Shown piece after piece: positions 1 through 14,442 of a stretch of 64,000 nt of DNA (positions within the stretch are counted from its first letter, which is position 1; each line of letters begins with the position of its first letter). Origin of the DNA: Trogon surrucura. Taxonomy: Eukaryota; Chordata; Aves; Trogoniformes; Trogonidae. Where the stretch lies: the NCBI GenBank assembly GCA_020746105.1, contig CM036618.1:43061014-43125013 (forward strand). Reading direction: 5' to 3'. Both the position numbers and the translations under genes were made by a program. The notes beneath the pieces were generated by a model, which saw nothing but the letters and a program-made list of their open reading frames with translations, was not told the origin of the DNA and did not search any database.

Positions 1-32
1 CAGCACAGTTTGTCTTTTTACTTCTTCCATGT

Positions 33-390
33 CACAGAATCAAAGAATCACAGAATTGTTGAGGCTGGAAAAGACCTCTGAGCTCGTCAAGTCCAGCCTA
101 TGACCCAACACCATCACATCAGCCAGACCACGGCACTAAGTGCCACATCCAGCCTCTCCTTAAACACCTCCAGGGACGGTGACTCCACCCCTTCCCTGGG
201 CAGTGTATCCCAATGCCTGATCACCCTCTCCATGAGGAAGTGCTTCCTGAGATCCAACCTAAACCTTCTCTGACACAGCTTCCTTCAGGCCATGCCCTCT
301 CGTTCTGTCACTGGTTGCCCAGGAGAAGAGCCCAACCCCCACCTGACTACACTCTCCCTTCAGGCAGTTGTAGAGAGTGATAAGGTCTCT
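33..390 (-). mobile_element. CR1 LINE, 3' end, antisense
   Basis: The plus strand opens with the antisense CR1 signature (CACAGAATC repeats followed by GAGGCTGGAAAAGACCT) and continues through the antisense 3' untranslated region into the last codons of ORF2. The minus-strand frame at 259-390 reads a decayed CR1 C-terminus, with the recognisable pieces [13 protein letters not shown] and DRTRGHGLK. The copy is 5'-truncated and its reading frame is broken near the ORF2 stop. It is more diverged than the CR1 copies at 15 and 35 kb, so probably older. The right boundary is approximate because similarity fades after about 390. Confidence 0.88.
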
Positions 391-3300
391 CCCATTCCCA
401 CCTGTAATAACCTCTTTGACAAGACTGGGCATTTTAGAATACACACAGTCACTACATGTCAAATTGGTACTCTAAAGTGGTATTCAGACACTTTTCCAGA
501 GCAGGAGGTGAAAAAGAGTCATAGTTTCCTGGGAAACATTTTGCATTAACAATTCACCCTAGTATTTCTCAAGCTTTGCTTTAACACTTGAAGGAGTGCA
601 AAAAGAGTAAGTTTGTACCTAACCATGTTAACAACTGCGAAAACAGGGACATGAAAACAGACATATCATTTCTTGTACATTGAGGTATATGGTTACCTAC
701 AGCACAAGGGTACCTCAGTGTCTTTGGAGTGCCTTCAGTACTCTGGGATGAGTCTCGCAGAAAGGTGTTACAAAACTTTCCAACGATTTTTCTGCCTAGG
801 AGGAGTAATCTTAAGAGAATGGCTTTATTAAATTGATTTTTTACTGATTCATGCCCTCACTACTGCAAACCACAAAGGTAAAACTGCAAGTTGGTACCAC
901 CTTGTGAAACAGGAGATGACATGGGCTTTTGCCGGTCCTGGCTGCAAGGTTGTCTTCTTTCCAACTGTCTTATACTCTGGGACATTATCAACAGAAATGT
1001 CAACAGTCATATTAAACTATGGAGTAATACTACTATATTTAGTACTGGGAAATCATGAAGACACTACTGGAGTAATCTCCATTTATGACCTAAGACAATA
1101 TTTATGTGTGTACAAGTCAAACAAAGAGCAGCCTACACAGAATCCAAAAAGAAGGTGTATTCCTGAGGCAATAGGTGTGCAAAACATTCATCTAGGATTT
1201 TAAGAAATGAATGACTGACTGACACTTCTGTTATCTTAGAAAGTCTTAAGAAGCTGGAGCTGTGTAATTCAATTTTTTGATGGAAATTTTTTAAGATAGC
1301 AAGGGAAAAGAACTAAAGTAAATGAGAACTAGAAAACATAGTGGAAAGGAGAGAAATGCAAGACACTGACAAAAGCTTTGAGAAATACTGATGAATGGAG
1401 AATGTGAAAAGACAGATCTTGTCTATTAAATATCTCTTTGAAGAAAGTACTATATTATAGGGGGAAAAAAAAGGCTGTTTCTAATCTTTAACTTCAGGTG
1501 ATATTCACAAACAGTCCATTTCATATCCTTTAAGGCCATGTAAATTAGATAAAACAGAACTGTTTGCAGTAGAGTGACTTGCTGAAGATCAGTGGGAAAT
1601 TCTTTGCATTATTTCCTATCCAGATGGGAAACAGAACTCAAACCTGAGCTTTCTGATTATGAACTTTTTTCTAATTATAGCTTTCTTCAGAAATTGTAAA
1701 ACAGTGGGAATTTTTACTGTTGATTTGTTAAGATGCACACATCCAAAGGGACTTTCTGACCTACATCAGAACTATACGCAGAAATGTCCACCAAAATCCA
1801 ATACAGAAGACTGCATCAGTAAAAGATATTTTATCAGATATTGCTGGAAAAAAATAACTTGAACAGCACAAGTCTCTTTCTAAATGTAAACCTCTATGTG
1901 TGGTGGTGTTTTTTCTTTTTTCCTTGTTATAGCAGACAGGTCTATATTATAAAAGTCCAAGAATTACAACATTAGAAGAGTTAGAAGAATAATTATAACA
2001 TAGAAGAGTTAAATACGTAAAAATCAGGAGCATTAATCACAGTAGTAGCAAAGAGGCAGACTTCTTTTCCAGTGCAAGAATAATGTATTTTTGTCATGAA
2101 AGTATATTCTTTCATTATGACTTCAATTATCATAGGACTGATTTCACTCATAACTTGCCGTAACTCCAATGCTTGCAATTCATGGTGAAATAAATATTGC
2201 ATTCATCCTCTCTGAATTGAACCTAACCCAAAGTCAACATAGTTATGCTTCTGTATTTACAGAGTTGAGGGTCAGTTGATATTTCCATTATGCCCTTTAT
2301 TTTTAAAGGTCTTAACTTGGATTTTGCTTTTTGTTGTGTTTATTTTAGGCTTTCTATACTTAAAATATTAACCGCATGAAAACCACATGTGTATGCAAAA
2401 TAAAATATGCATGCCAAAGAAAAATCGTGATCCAACTTTAAAATATATGTGGTTTTAGTGCCTGGAAAGGAAACAAAAAACCTCCCGTGAGGAACAGCCC
2501 AAAATAGACTTGGTCCAACGACAACAGTCTATGGTCCCAGAGATGATTCCTGGGAACCAGGTGATTTTGACAGAAATTCAGGAAAGTAATAGTGATTGGA
2601 GATCTAAAAGTACAATATACACACCTGCTCTTGTATGCATGCTCACAGACACAAAGACAAAATCAGATACACAGATGATATCAGTCTGAGTTACGAGTAT
2701 AGCAAAGCCCGAGCATACGAAGTCAGATCTTTTTACGTGCAGCACTGAAAGCACTGGAGTTACCTAAGCAATAATCTCCACTCATATACCATAATCTGCA
2801 CTCATTCCCCGCATACCAGCTCATTTCTTAACTCATGCCCAGGTGTACCAGCACAAAGACGGATATTGCAGTTGAAGTTGGTGTATAACTAGAAATCCAG
2901 ATATTATGAGGCAATATCTTATTGCTAAGATTTGAAGTATAGTGTACTGGATGTCATTTGAATGTGAGAATTGCCTTGCCACTCTTGCTGCAGAGCCAGT
3001 ACAGAATTGCTGAATATGAGGAATGCCTGAGGAGACTTAAACAAATCAAAATCTTCCTGGTCCATCCTAGTAAATTGTGTGTAAATTACTATTGAACAGA
3101 CTTTACCATGACCATCGGCTTGGACCAATCTTTTCTAAGGTGATAATATAACCTTTATTTTGAATTCAGTTAATTCAACTGATAATGGTTAGAGAGATTT
3201 CCACATCATTTTAGAAGATAGATGGTGTGTGCAGTCAGACTGAGTTGTAAAAGCGTTACCTATGAGATAATAATTATAAAAGAAGTGTTTACATTGCTAT

Positions 3301-4717
3301 ATCAATGCTCCAGTCTTCTGAACACATGCCTATATTGTCTTAGGACAAGTTTATAAAATCATTTTAGGAAGATGGTAATGTCATTTTCATGGGATAATCT
3401 GGCCCTGAACATTTATTTTTAATTTGCCGTTTTTTCTTTTTTTTTTCTGAAAAAACTCAAACCACTCTAATTTGTTGACATTAGTGTAATTTACTCATAT
3501 TATTAAAATATGATTTGCCACATTTCTTCTTTTCCAAGTGTTGTATCACTTCAATAACAGTCAGCAATGCTCTCCTTACCAGCACTGTTTAAAAAGAATG
3601 ACACCCATCAAGGATTTTTAAACTGGGAGATGCTCTGTTTTGTAAAAGCCTCGACAGAAGCTGTGACAGAGTCCTTTCCCCCTTTACTTGGTCCCATCCA
3701 GAAAAGGAACACAGAGGTAAAAAATGCCCTATTTGCATGGAGGAAGGGAGTGGGCAAGCCAACTGCCCATGGAGCAAGTGGATACAGGCTTGGAGCGCTG
3801 GGTATGGAGTGGTCTGTAGGGCTATGTAGAGTTAGCTACTTCTTACATGTATTCCCAAAAGACTGTGGGTTGGCTAGAGTGCCAGTCTTTTTGACCTTTG
3901 CTATAAAAGTCTGACCTGTCCCAGAGATCTTACTGCTTGCTGAGAGGAGAAAAAGTGCTGGGAACTTTGCCTGGCATGGGAATTGGGAAGGTCCTGTCCA
4001 CGCTCGCTGCAACAGAGCTGCGGAGGTTGAGTAGCGACATCCAGGAGTGGTGTCCACAGGGCTCATTTCTCCTATGACTGCAGAGGAGTGGTGACAGCTC
4101 TTCCTGGCTGATGGGCCACACAGGACATCTTGGAGAACCACAAAAATTTCAAGGTGTAGGCCTGTCTGCCTAAATGTTAGCTGATCAGGTCCTCAGCCTG
4201 AGTGAGCAGATGTTAGATAATCTCAGCACTTGCTGCAGCAGTGTGAACTGCCCACTGACAGCACTGGGCTGGAGATCATCAATGATGATTAAGAGTACCT
4301 ACTGAATCACTGTCACTTTGATTGTCATGCTGTTGGTGGTTGTATATGCAACCAGGCACCATAGGGTATTTTTAAGTCTGAAGCCTGAATTATTATCTTG
4401 GTCAGAACAACACAAATATTTTCTAATCCCTTAATTTGATGCTAGAAGAAAACTGAGGTTCGTGTTGCTCCCTGTGGATCTTTGATTCTTTGTGTTAGGT
4501 GAAGGAAATGAAGCCAGGCCAATTCCAGAGAAGCCCCAAGCTTTTGAATGAAAAGTACTGGAGGTCCAGCAAGCTAAACAGGAATATATCAGCTGAAAAA
4601 AAAACCCAACCATAAAAGAAAAGAATAATGTTTAGAAGGGTAGAGACAGGAAATTACTTGTGAGAAATGTACAACACTGAGTGATTTCTTTTTTTAAATG
4701 TATGACGCCAATTTAGT
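391..4717. other. AT-rich unique sequence, no gene seen
   Basis: No repeat, RNA gene or protein with recognisable homology was found. The open frames here (up to about 115 codons near 3.6-3.9 kb) have no recognisable domain and overlap on both strands, as expected by chance. Short A and T runs occur near 1460 and 3430. Confidence 0.6.
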
Positions 4718-5040
4718 GTTTAAAGCTGCTCAATGGCTGGAATACAAACTTCTTGTGAAATATATTAGGTGTTTAGAGTCACTTAGTGGTTAGTAAAAAA
4801 CCCTCCTAATGAAACAATGTATTAATTGCTCAGGGCCACTCAAAGCAAACACACATAAAATATTTAGATGTCTGGAGATGCTCAGCAGCTTGATAACCAA
4901 CTTTTAATAAAGTCTATTCAACGTTTAGAGTTGATCAGCAGCTAGGAAAACAACCCGTGCTCAGCAGTAGAAATACAGGGCTAATAAAATTCAGAGCTGC
5001 TCAGTGGCTGCAGCAAGGTTTTAAAAGCTACACTAGAATT
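4718..5040. repeat. Degenerate ~52-bp tandem array, about six units
   Basis: A block resembling GTTTAGAGCTGCTCAGTGGC followed by an A-rich stretch recurs at about 4718, 4771, 4820, 4871, 4923 and 4988. Spacing is close to 52 bp, except for a longer step before the last unit, where a partial extra copy (GTGCTCAGCAG, about 4958) sits. Each unit has a GCTCAG core and an A-rich tail often ending in AATAAA or ATATTA. Units are strongly diverged from each other, so the array is old. I do not recognise the repeat as a named family. It could be a decayed minisatellite or the internal repeat of an unknown mobile element. Confidence 0.6.
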
Positions 5041-8000
5041 AGGAAGTCTAAATTAAGCAATAACAGTAGAGGCACTGGTAGTTCCTTAGGATTAATGACT
5101 GGCTGGGATGAGTTGATGGCCTGTGGCTACATTTCAGGTCATTAACCCCAGCTGGTCATTAGTCCCCAGGAAATGCCCAGCACTGAGATCATTATTACTA
5201 TTGTAGGCAGTTAAAAAAAAAAAGATAAAACAGCATACAACAAAACAGCCAAACAAAACCAACAATCCCTCAGCAGCCTTATACGCTTTATGGTATATGG
5301 ATGTGTGTAGTTTCTATGCATATTTTAAGGAGAGACTCCCATATTGGTGCTAACATGTATTTTCTATAAAACAACCTCAATGCTTTAGAGATTACAAGAT
5401 TATTGGGAAACCTAATTGTATTTCCACTCAATACATGAATCAAGATCAAAGTTTGAGTGCTCTGCACCTCACAGTTGGTGCTGTCTGCCGTCTTTAAAGG
5501 CGAGAATGAGCATCTCATTTGGGATACTCAGTATGGCCTGATTTGGGTTGAGTTTAAGCTGCATATGGGAGTGTTCTCAAAGCCCTGTGTCCTTCACATA
5601 CTGACCTACTTTCCTTTTCCTTTTTATGAATAGCAAAGTGGAAGCAGTACATACCGTTATACTTTGCATTTTTATAGAAGCATGTACCCAGAAGGATACT
5701 AAAGAACTTCTCAGACACTCTACAAAGATTGCTGAGCTTGCTGCTGAAATGCAGTTCCCTTGGGGGAACGGCAACCCTTTCTGGGACAGCAATATTACAC
5801 AGTAGTGTTTTAACAGGAGGAAGTGAAGATAAAATTTAATTGAAACAACAGGGGAAATTTAAGCAGGTAATACAGAAGTATTTGCTGGAGCTTGTCCAGG
5901 ATTAACTTCCCCAAGCCATTCCACAACTCATTCTTACTGTCCAGCTATGAATGCATCTACCCTGTCTTGGGTTTAGCATTTGCCTTAATTTTCTCAGTTT
6001 AATCATGTAGGAAGTAGCAGGTAGCTGCCATGATGCACATTCCAGAACTAAAAATCATACTTGAGGCCTGTTTCTAATTAATAGAGAAGAATTTTACATT
6101 TCACAACTGGGATATAGCTTTGCAAATCACCAGGAGACACTATGGTTGTTTAAATGCTATGAATTATGCTCTGGATTATACTCTGGAAGCATTCAGCCCT
6201 TTCTATTAACCCAAGTTAGACATGATAGGAGAAAGATATGATAGGAGTACTTCCAACAGTAAGGTAAGATAGAGAAGGAAACAGCAGATATTCGTTTCAC
6301 AGCAGGAGAAAATCTGTTGTGGATTGGTTTTGCTGTGATTGGGAGTATCTATTCCAGATTGCCCAAGATGGCCCACAGACCAGGAGTGGTAAATCTTATT
6401 AAAAGGAAATAAATTAACTAATACATTAAAAAGTGATGATAAATAGCAGGACAGCTTAGAGACAGTTTTTTACACTTAGTCACATGCTTGTAGGTTCTTC
6501 AGTTTTTAACCTTAGATAAATCTGGCATCGTTTGCCCTGTGTATTGGGTCAGTGTAGAATCAAATCACAGACAAGAGTAGAGTCCTACAAGAAAAATTTT
6601 CTAATAGGTAAAATGAAATCATATATTGTATGTAAATTCTGAATTTATTATTAGGATGATTAAAATATTATCATAGCAATCAAAGAATTATTATTAGCTC
6701 AGATCTAATTATTGTCAAAAAAAATAAAGAAAAATAAAAAGTACTATTCTACAGGAGAAGTCTCAGTAGTAATGACATACCTAAAATTGCTGTATGCAGT
6801 GTCATGGTGAACCAAAGCTGGAGTGGCCTCAAGACCTCAACCACACCACTCGCTGACATGAAATCTAAAATTTATTTACCAAGTGGGATGGGCATAGCAG
6901 GCAGCTAGTAATTTCTATTCCAAAATTTCTGTTTTACCATACACACACTCTGCAGACACAATTATACCAACTAAGGCCCCTGCCCCTTTGGTCCAGTCTC
7001 AACCTGCATCATGGACTTGAGGAAACAGCTTCTCACTCCAGCCGGTCACCATGTTCAAACCTGGCTTTCACACATAATGGCGTCACCTTAGGCTCAGCTT
7101 TTTGCACAGCACTGGGCATCTCCAGAGTTGTTCCCTCCAAGGTGCTTGTCTCTTAAATATTTATTGCTTTCTAGGGTAGATAGTCAGCACGAGTTGCAAA
7201 GAGCTTTGTTGATCACGTAGTTGTAGGCCAGTATTTTTGACTGTCTCTTTGTTTAAGACTCAATTAGTGGTCACTACCCTGGTTGCTATTTTTTTCCAGC
7301 CTCCGTCCCAAACATGTTACAAGGATATAGATTTAACATTTCATCTCTGATAATTACCTGTGCTCCTTTTTTTTTCCCCCATTACCTACTAAATTACTTA
7401 ATGAGTTAATGTGTAGATACAGTCCAAACATTTTATCGTGTGCTTTAGGGGAGTACTTGTCCTGTGGCAACACGTGCTTCTACCTTTCCAGCGCTATTTG
7501 TTCCTTTCCACCTTTCCATCCTTCTGCTGTCCAACCAGGGTACGTATATCAGGGTACAAGCCACTAGTGTCTCGAATCCTTTCCTGGGATGACCATGATG
7601 ACCATGGTTTGTTACTAGCACAGGTAATGTCAGTATAGTATTACTGGCCTACAGGGCTACTGCTGGAGAACTTACCTCCTGCAGAGAGGAAGCCCTACTT
7701 CCTTCTCTGTTCATATCCCTCTCTCTACCAATCACCAAAGTGATTCCATCTTTTCCTTCCTTTTTCACCTACAGAAATCTGTGTATGAATAGTGCCTTTG
7801 CAAAGCCTTGAGCTGCTGACCTTCTGCATCTTGCAGCTGCAAAGCTGAATAATTTTGTCCTAAATTACACAAGAGATTGCAGTGACACAAAACATTAACG
7901 TTAATTGCTGATGAACCTATTTCATTACTTTAAATAACATTATATCTGTGTTTTTCTGCTCAACACAGTGATAACTCAGTGAAGGAGAATTCATCTCACA

Positions 8001-8365
8001 TATTATCCACATAAGCAATAATGAGGAACATCAGTTTCCTCTAGAGTTGCAGAGAGAAATTTAATTAAATTTGGGTATGGGCCAATTGATTTTGGTTTGG
8101 TCACTTGCTTTCTGGCTGACAGTGGGACCTTAGGTCTCGAAGACAGCTGCAAAATCAATGATTGAAAATACTCATGGCTGAAGAATGTCTTCAAGACTTT
8201 AGAATAAGGATAAAGAAGCAGCATTTTGAAATTAAGTGCACAGAAGACTTTTTGCAAGGTTGTTTTTGTTAATCTTATACTCTGAAAGGGCTTTGAATAG
8301 CTATGAACATGCATGTACCTAGCAAACCACAGGGTAGTAATATTACATGATATCATTTCTGGGAT
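5041..8365. other. AT-rich unique sequence, no gene seen
   Basis: No recognisable coding exon or RNA gene. The stretch from about 6800 to 7300 starts TGTCATGGTGAACC and contains an antisense polyadenylation-like TTTATT, which vaguely recalls an LTR. No matching end or target duplication could be found. Confidence 0.55.
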
Positions 8366-9001
8366 ACAGAATCACAGAATCATTAAGGTTGGAAAAGACA
8401 TCTAAGATTATCAAGTTTAACACCACCATTACCACTAAACCATGTCCCAAAGTGCCACGTCTACACGTTTTTTTAACACCTTCAGGGATGATGAGTCCAC
8501 CACTTCCCTGGGCAGCCTGTTCCAATGCTTCATCACCCTTTCAATAAATATTTTTTTCCTAATATCCAATCTATACCTCCCCCGGCACAACTTGAGGCCA
8601 TTTCCTCCCATTTTATAGCTAGTTACTTGGCAGAAAAGACTGACGTGTTCCTCACTATAACTTTCATTTGGGGAGTTGTAGAGAGTGATAAAGTCTGCCC
8701 TCAGTCTCCTTTTCTCCAGGCTGAAGAATCCCAGTTGCCCCAGCCCTTACTCATAACACATATTCTCCAGACCATTCACCAGCTTTGCTGCCCTTCTCTG
8801 GACATGGTCCAGCACTTCAGTGTTCCTCTTGGGGTGAGGAACCCAAAACTGAACACAGTATTCAAGGTGCACCTTCACCAGAGCTGAGTATAGGGCATGA
8901 TCACTTCCCTACTCCTGCTGGCCACACTATTTCTGATACAGGACAGCATGCTGTTGGCCTTGACCACATGGGCACACTGCTGGCTCATGTTCAGCCAGCA
9001 T
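8366..9001 (-). mobile_element. CR1 LINE, 3' end, antisense (~635 bp)
   Basis: Begins on the plus strand with ACAGAATCACAGAATCATTA and GGTTGGAAAAGACAT, the antisense CR1 3' terminus. It then runs through the antisense C-terminal part of ORF2 as far as the region coding the conserved block around the MSQQ motif (CTGGCTCATGTTCAGCCAGC at the right end). The copy is 5'-truncated. Its frame is broken several times, so no ORF2 remnant longer than a short fragment survives. Divergence suggests an older insertion than those at 15 and 35 kb. Confidence 0.9.
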
Positions 9002-12000
9002 GACAAGAAAAGCAATACACAGTGTAGTAAAGGTAATCACAGAAGGCTTGAGTAAAGATGCTTCATCTCGTATGTACTCAGACTAAAGCGATTAGCACTT
9101 TGGAGTACTTGTTGCAAATGGAGACTCTTTTACCATATCCGTGATGTTCAGGGGGAACAGATTCAGTGGACACTGATAGATTTGCTGGGCTAAGTATGGC
9201 ATACTATAATCATACGTCACAGGGCTGCTTCTCATGGAACCAAATCTATTAGAGCACCTAATACTTTAAATACAGGTGTTACTAGCACCTTAATGAATCA
9301 ATCTGTATAACTGGCTTCATTAATAAAAAAGTTTATTATTTTAAAATTGCTTTTGAATCAGTGAGTTCTGAAAAATCAGATGAAGTGGCTAATCCGTTAA
9401 CTAAACATTGATTTTACAGGAAGATATAAATGGAGAAAAAAAGGGCTGTGAAGTTTCCACTTTAAAATGCATACAAATCAAACTTTAGGTGATAGAATAC
9501 TACACATCTGTACTAAAATAAATTACTGAAGGATACAGTACTCATCTCAAAACTACCTAACATCACTGGCTCCACGAAATCATAGGATTTTTGGCCAAAG
9601 GTCTTGTGGATGCTTGTATGAAAAGAAGCAGGAAAGGCACACAGCACTATACCTGCAGCTGCATAACAAAGCTGTGGGCTCAATCCTGCTCCAACCCAAA
9701 GGAACAAGAGTTAGGTAGCTAACATAAATGGGTGCAGAATCAAGCTGGAAATCATCTATGTGACGTTCATTTATCATGACTCACTTCCCAGTTCAGGGTA
9801 AACCCAGAATCTGTCGGAGAACATTTTTGTTCGTCTAAGAAAAAGGACAACTCACAGCCTGAATGCTGAATATTGCCAAGGGGCTGCTGTAGGCTTCAGG
9901 AGCCTGGCATAGGCTGGAGTGGAGGAATGAACTTGTGGAGGAATGAGCAGATTTGTTAAAGCTATACTAAAGCTGTTAGTGTTTATTAAATTCAATTTGT
10001 CAAAGGTGTAATATAAATTGCTCTATCAGTTGCTTGTAAATGTCATCGTTTTGTATGGGAAAGGGTAAAGAAAGGGTAAAGCAGTGTATTTAACTTCCAA
10101 TAAGGATCGAAAATATATCATCCCAGGGAGCAGGGACTGACACATTCACTGATACAGAAATGCAAGTGCTGTGCCTTCTGTGACCTTCCCCCTCCCCACA
10201 TTTCTGGGACAACTGTGAAGTCTGGCCAGACATGCCTATGAATCCCTGGCAACATATATTGGCAAGAAAGAGCTGAAATTGCTATACCAAGTCATCATAT
10301 CAAACTACTGGGAGTAACATTGTCAATAGTAAATTGCTATGTTGCAAGACAGCAGGTAACAGAGGAAGCTCCTAGCAGGGAGAGATGGATCAGATACAGT
10401 AGTTTACACCTCACCAGAGAGGATTACAAATGAAGCCCCAAAGGAAAAAGAACAATTTGATAAAATTAGGACAGAGATTTTAGGAGCATGAAAAGAGGCT
10501 TTTTCAGTGAAATCCTCCCTTCCAATGCTAAGCACATCAGGTGAGAATCTATGTTGTGCCTCTAGGAGATGCAACACAGACCTCAAAGCCAAGAGTCAAG
10601 AGGGTGAATAATGACTTTACATTACCTCTGTATCCTCATAATTCTGGGCTGCTCCTGCAGAGCTGGCCTGAATTTCTGCAGCTATGTGCTGTGGCCATAC
10701 ACCCAGCACATCCATCTTATTCTGGCTCTGTCCCTTCCATGCCCCAGACTGAGCAAGAGCTTGGAAGACATTATACAAATGTGTTACCTACAAGCAAATT
10801 CATCTTGACACAGATATATATCGTGAAAAATCTTAGTCTAAATATTTGGAGCGGAGTAAAGAAATCAACTAATGAAGAGTCTAAAAATAAGAATCACAAA
10901 AGGTTTAACGATATTTTAGGTTTTGGGTTTTGGTGGGTTTTTTTTTTAATTTGTTGGATTTTTTTGTTTTTACAAGACTCGGTTCTGAAGTTCTTTTTAA
11001 ACTATTCCTGTATGCCAAAAAAAATCACAAAACTTTGAAAATATTGAGGTAGATGGTATAACTTTTCACTTGACAAGTTATCCCCATGTCAACAGTGGTA
11101 CAAAGCAAGAAAACTCTAGATCTGTGAATTTTATTTAGGAAGGCTTCAAGCCTGTACTGTCTTTTGTCTTGTGACTGTCTCAAATATTTGTAATGCTATT
11201 ATCTTTCCAAATTGGTAATGGAGAGATACCTCTCTGTGCATAGGTATCTTTTGTAATTCAAAAATAATAATTAAGGAAACAATTTTCTACCAGTCAAGCT
11301 TATTAAAAAAATAACATTTCAAGTGTAGCCATCATCTTTCGCATTTTCCAAGTGGCTCGACTCCCATCCCTGTAACATTTTTTCTGATTAGTCTGCTGTC
11401 CTGTTTAATCAATAGAGCGACAAAGCCAGCTATCTCTCACTCTATGGTTATCTTTCATTGTACTGTACATAATGCCGCTAGTCCTGCTGATAACAAAGAG
11501 CACACAGAGGGAATATGGCACTGCATGTTTGTTATCTTCCACTCAACTAAACATACCTCTCTTTCTCTCTTGGCTCTTATCAATGCAAAAATGCTGAAAA
11601 CAAGTTACTCCCAGTGTTAACACTGCACATGCCAGTTGAGACCGAGATTTTTTTATGCCTGTCTTAAGGCTGTGGCTTGCCAGCACTGCAAAAACCTGCC
11701 AGTTCAGTACATCACCTCTTGAACCTTTAAGAAGGCAGTGCAAAGCGGTACCATCAGCAACCAGCCTCGCACGGGTGGCAGGAACACTCTGGGTACACTG
11801 AGAGCATAAGGCAGGGAGCGTTGACCCAAAAGCTGTTTGTGGTTGACCTCAGACCCACAAAAAAAGAAAGTAATCCAGTTCTATTCTTTTTCATTTCCTA
11901 CAAAACATGAAAGCTGATAAGCTTTGGTCTCTCTCTCATGGCAATAAGAAAACAGTTAAATTGAACCTTTGCTTCAGTTACGGAACAATCTAGCGGTTTC

Positions 12001-14439
12001 CCTTCTTGCAGGTCTGACACTTGCAAAGGGTGAAAGCGTCTTGCTCAGAAAAAGAAAGACCATCTTTTACATCTTCCCTGGCACAAAACACATTGATGGA
12101 TGTGGCTCTGGTCTTGAGAATTTTAACTAAGACATGTTTTGTTGGTGCTTCAAATGTACAGGGGAGAATCTGATACTTCATGGTTAAACAAAGTAATGAC
12201 AAAATATTCAGACAAAATTTGAGGGAGACCTGCAGTTTTTCCCTTTGCTCTCAATTGTTATGTGCTGGTTGATCCTTAAAAAAGCTTAAACTGATGATTA
12301 TTTTTTTCCTCAGTATTTTTGTGTCTGTTTTATTTTAGAAGAAAATACTAAAATGGCCCATTAAAAAGCATGATGTGAAAACACTTTAAAAAGTAAACAA
12401 ATAAATGCTTGGTTTTTTTCCTGCAGGCATAAGTGTATTGCTTTATATTTGTGCAGTACGTATGTAACAAAATCCTTGGAGAAAAACACCCTCTGCATGT
12501 TTATATCTACGCAGTATATCCATCTTTAGAAGTATATACATGGAAGATCATATTACATGTTTTGGAATATGACTTTTATCAGAAGTATGAAAAATTTGCA
12601 AATATATAAAATATCACACAGATATAATTTCAATATTGTATTTGATGACACCCAAATAATCTCCAAAGCACAGTTGTGCTTGTGTTGGAACCACTTCAAA
12701 TTTTGTAATTTCTCACACTGTTCTGAACTTTTAGATAAGAGATGATCCTACAGTTGTGGTTTATGTCTTGCTTGATAGCATGACCTTTGGATAATGTGTC
12801 TCAGTAATGAAATTCAAAGCTTTGCATAGTATTTATGATGTGTTCATAACCCTATTACTACTAGCTCCAGGCAAACACTACATATCTTCATTCAGATTTT
12901 TAAATAAATTTACTTCGAGTGTGTTGATATAATGCTTGAATTTGCTTTCTGCAAACATTCACCAAATGAGTAGGACTAGTATGAAAAACTTGAGATAAGC
13001 AAATTTACTGTCTAATAATCAAATATTTTTTTTAGCTGGTGTTGGATTTTGTGCTGGATTCTACATTTTTGGAGTTCCCTTATGTACTCTGCTGATTAAC
13101 CAAAAAAAACATAAAATAAAATCATACAATCCAAAACGAACATAATAGTACTTGATACACTTAACCAGCCAACACAAATATCTGAACACTCACAGTAAAC
13201 TGAGCATTCTGTGAAGTCAAATATTTCTCAGGAATATTTTGTTGTAAGATTACTCTTGCTAAAACTGTTCATTAAATAGCTTTCATTTGATTTTTAATTA
13301 ATTTAACATTAATTAATTTTCACTGCAGTTTGAACCCTACTCTACATAACTAGATAACCGTTCAAAAAGTACATGCTGTATTAGATGCAGCTCAAGTGTC
13401 AGTGACTTATAATTGAAATTTTCCCACTTGGAAACCTCCATGTATAGTTGCTTGTAAAAGTGTCAAAATTAAGTTATTTAGCTCAAAATTTTCTATACTG
13501 GTTGTCTGCATTTGAGTGATATGAAGAAGTGTGTGTGTCTGTCCACGTCTGTGAATAGTAAGCAAATATATGTATATTTGTAAATGATCATGAAACTAGA
13601 GATGCATTATCAATTAAATAGAGTAGGCAAACTCTTTTAAACTGGACTTTTCTAATAGGTGTAAGAATAAAAGCAGTTGGCAGTCAATTCATCAAAGTCC
13701 CTTTTGGAAATATTAATTTAAATAGATAGTAGAAAGTCTAAATCCTTTCATTAATGTGTGTCATTCATCTCTTTCCTAACAATATACATATAAAATATTT
13801 TTATAAAGTAAAAGTGTATAAATATTTTGGAGACAGATTCTTAGCTGATAAAAATAGTTGCAGTTCCCTAATCTCTAAATGAAAGCACGGTGTATTAACC
13901 AAGTGGCATAATTCCAGACTTGAGTACAGTATGTATTAGTTGTGGTGAATCCCAGGGTTTATTACAGATATCTTCCCAAGTGAGCACCAATAAAACCTTT
14001 ATATCACATACGCAGTTAAGATATGTTACAAATTGAACATAAAAAGTATTTCATGAATGGTTCAGGAGGTTTTACGATTTTTTTAATTGATGGTATTGCA
14101 TTTCCTTCTATATTAAAGCCAAATTAACTTGCTATTATGAGACAACTATGTAGGACTCCGAACAATTACTGACACAGTTCTGAACCTCTAAATGATCTTA
14201 AGCAACTTGTCCATAAATCACTGTGTTCCACTCTTGAGATCTAGTCTATGCCAGCATATCCAAACTAGAAATGTTTGCTGGTTCAAATGGAAAAACCTTC
14301 TTACCAGGTCTTTTCCCCTGAAAGAAATATGTTTCTGTATTTCTGAGAATAAGGAGAACCTCACACAATCTCCATGCTTCAGAACTAAGTATTGTCCATC
14401 TTCCTCCCTATCACAATATAATTTGAAGAGGAATTTGTA
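9002..14439. other. AT-rich unique sequence, no gene seen
   Basis: No repeat family or gene recognised. A T- and G-rich patch lies near 10917-10970. A compositionally more balanced patch at about 11345-11510 looks less repetitive than its surroundings and could be a conserved non-coding element, but that needs alignment. Open frames in this interval carry no recognisable domain. Confidence 0.55.
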
Positions 14440-14442
14440 CAT

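Noticed and set aside
3567-3914. 115-codon open frame near 3.6 kb
   Set aside because: No homology, no splice or promoter context, and overlapping open frames on the other strand.
6802-7300. Possible LTR starting TGTCATGGTGAACC
   Set aside because: It has an LTR-like start and an antisense poly(A)-like signal, but I found no matching CA end, target duplication or second copy.
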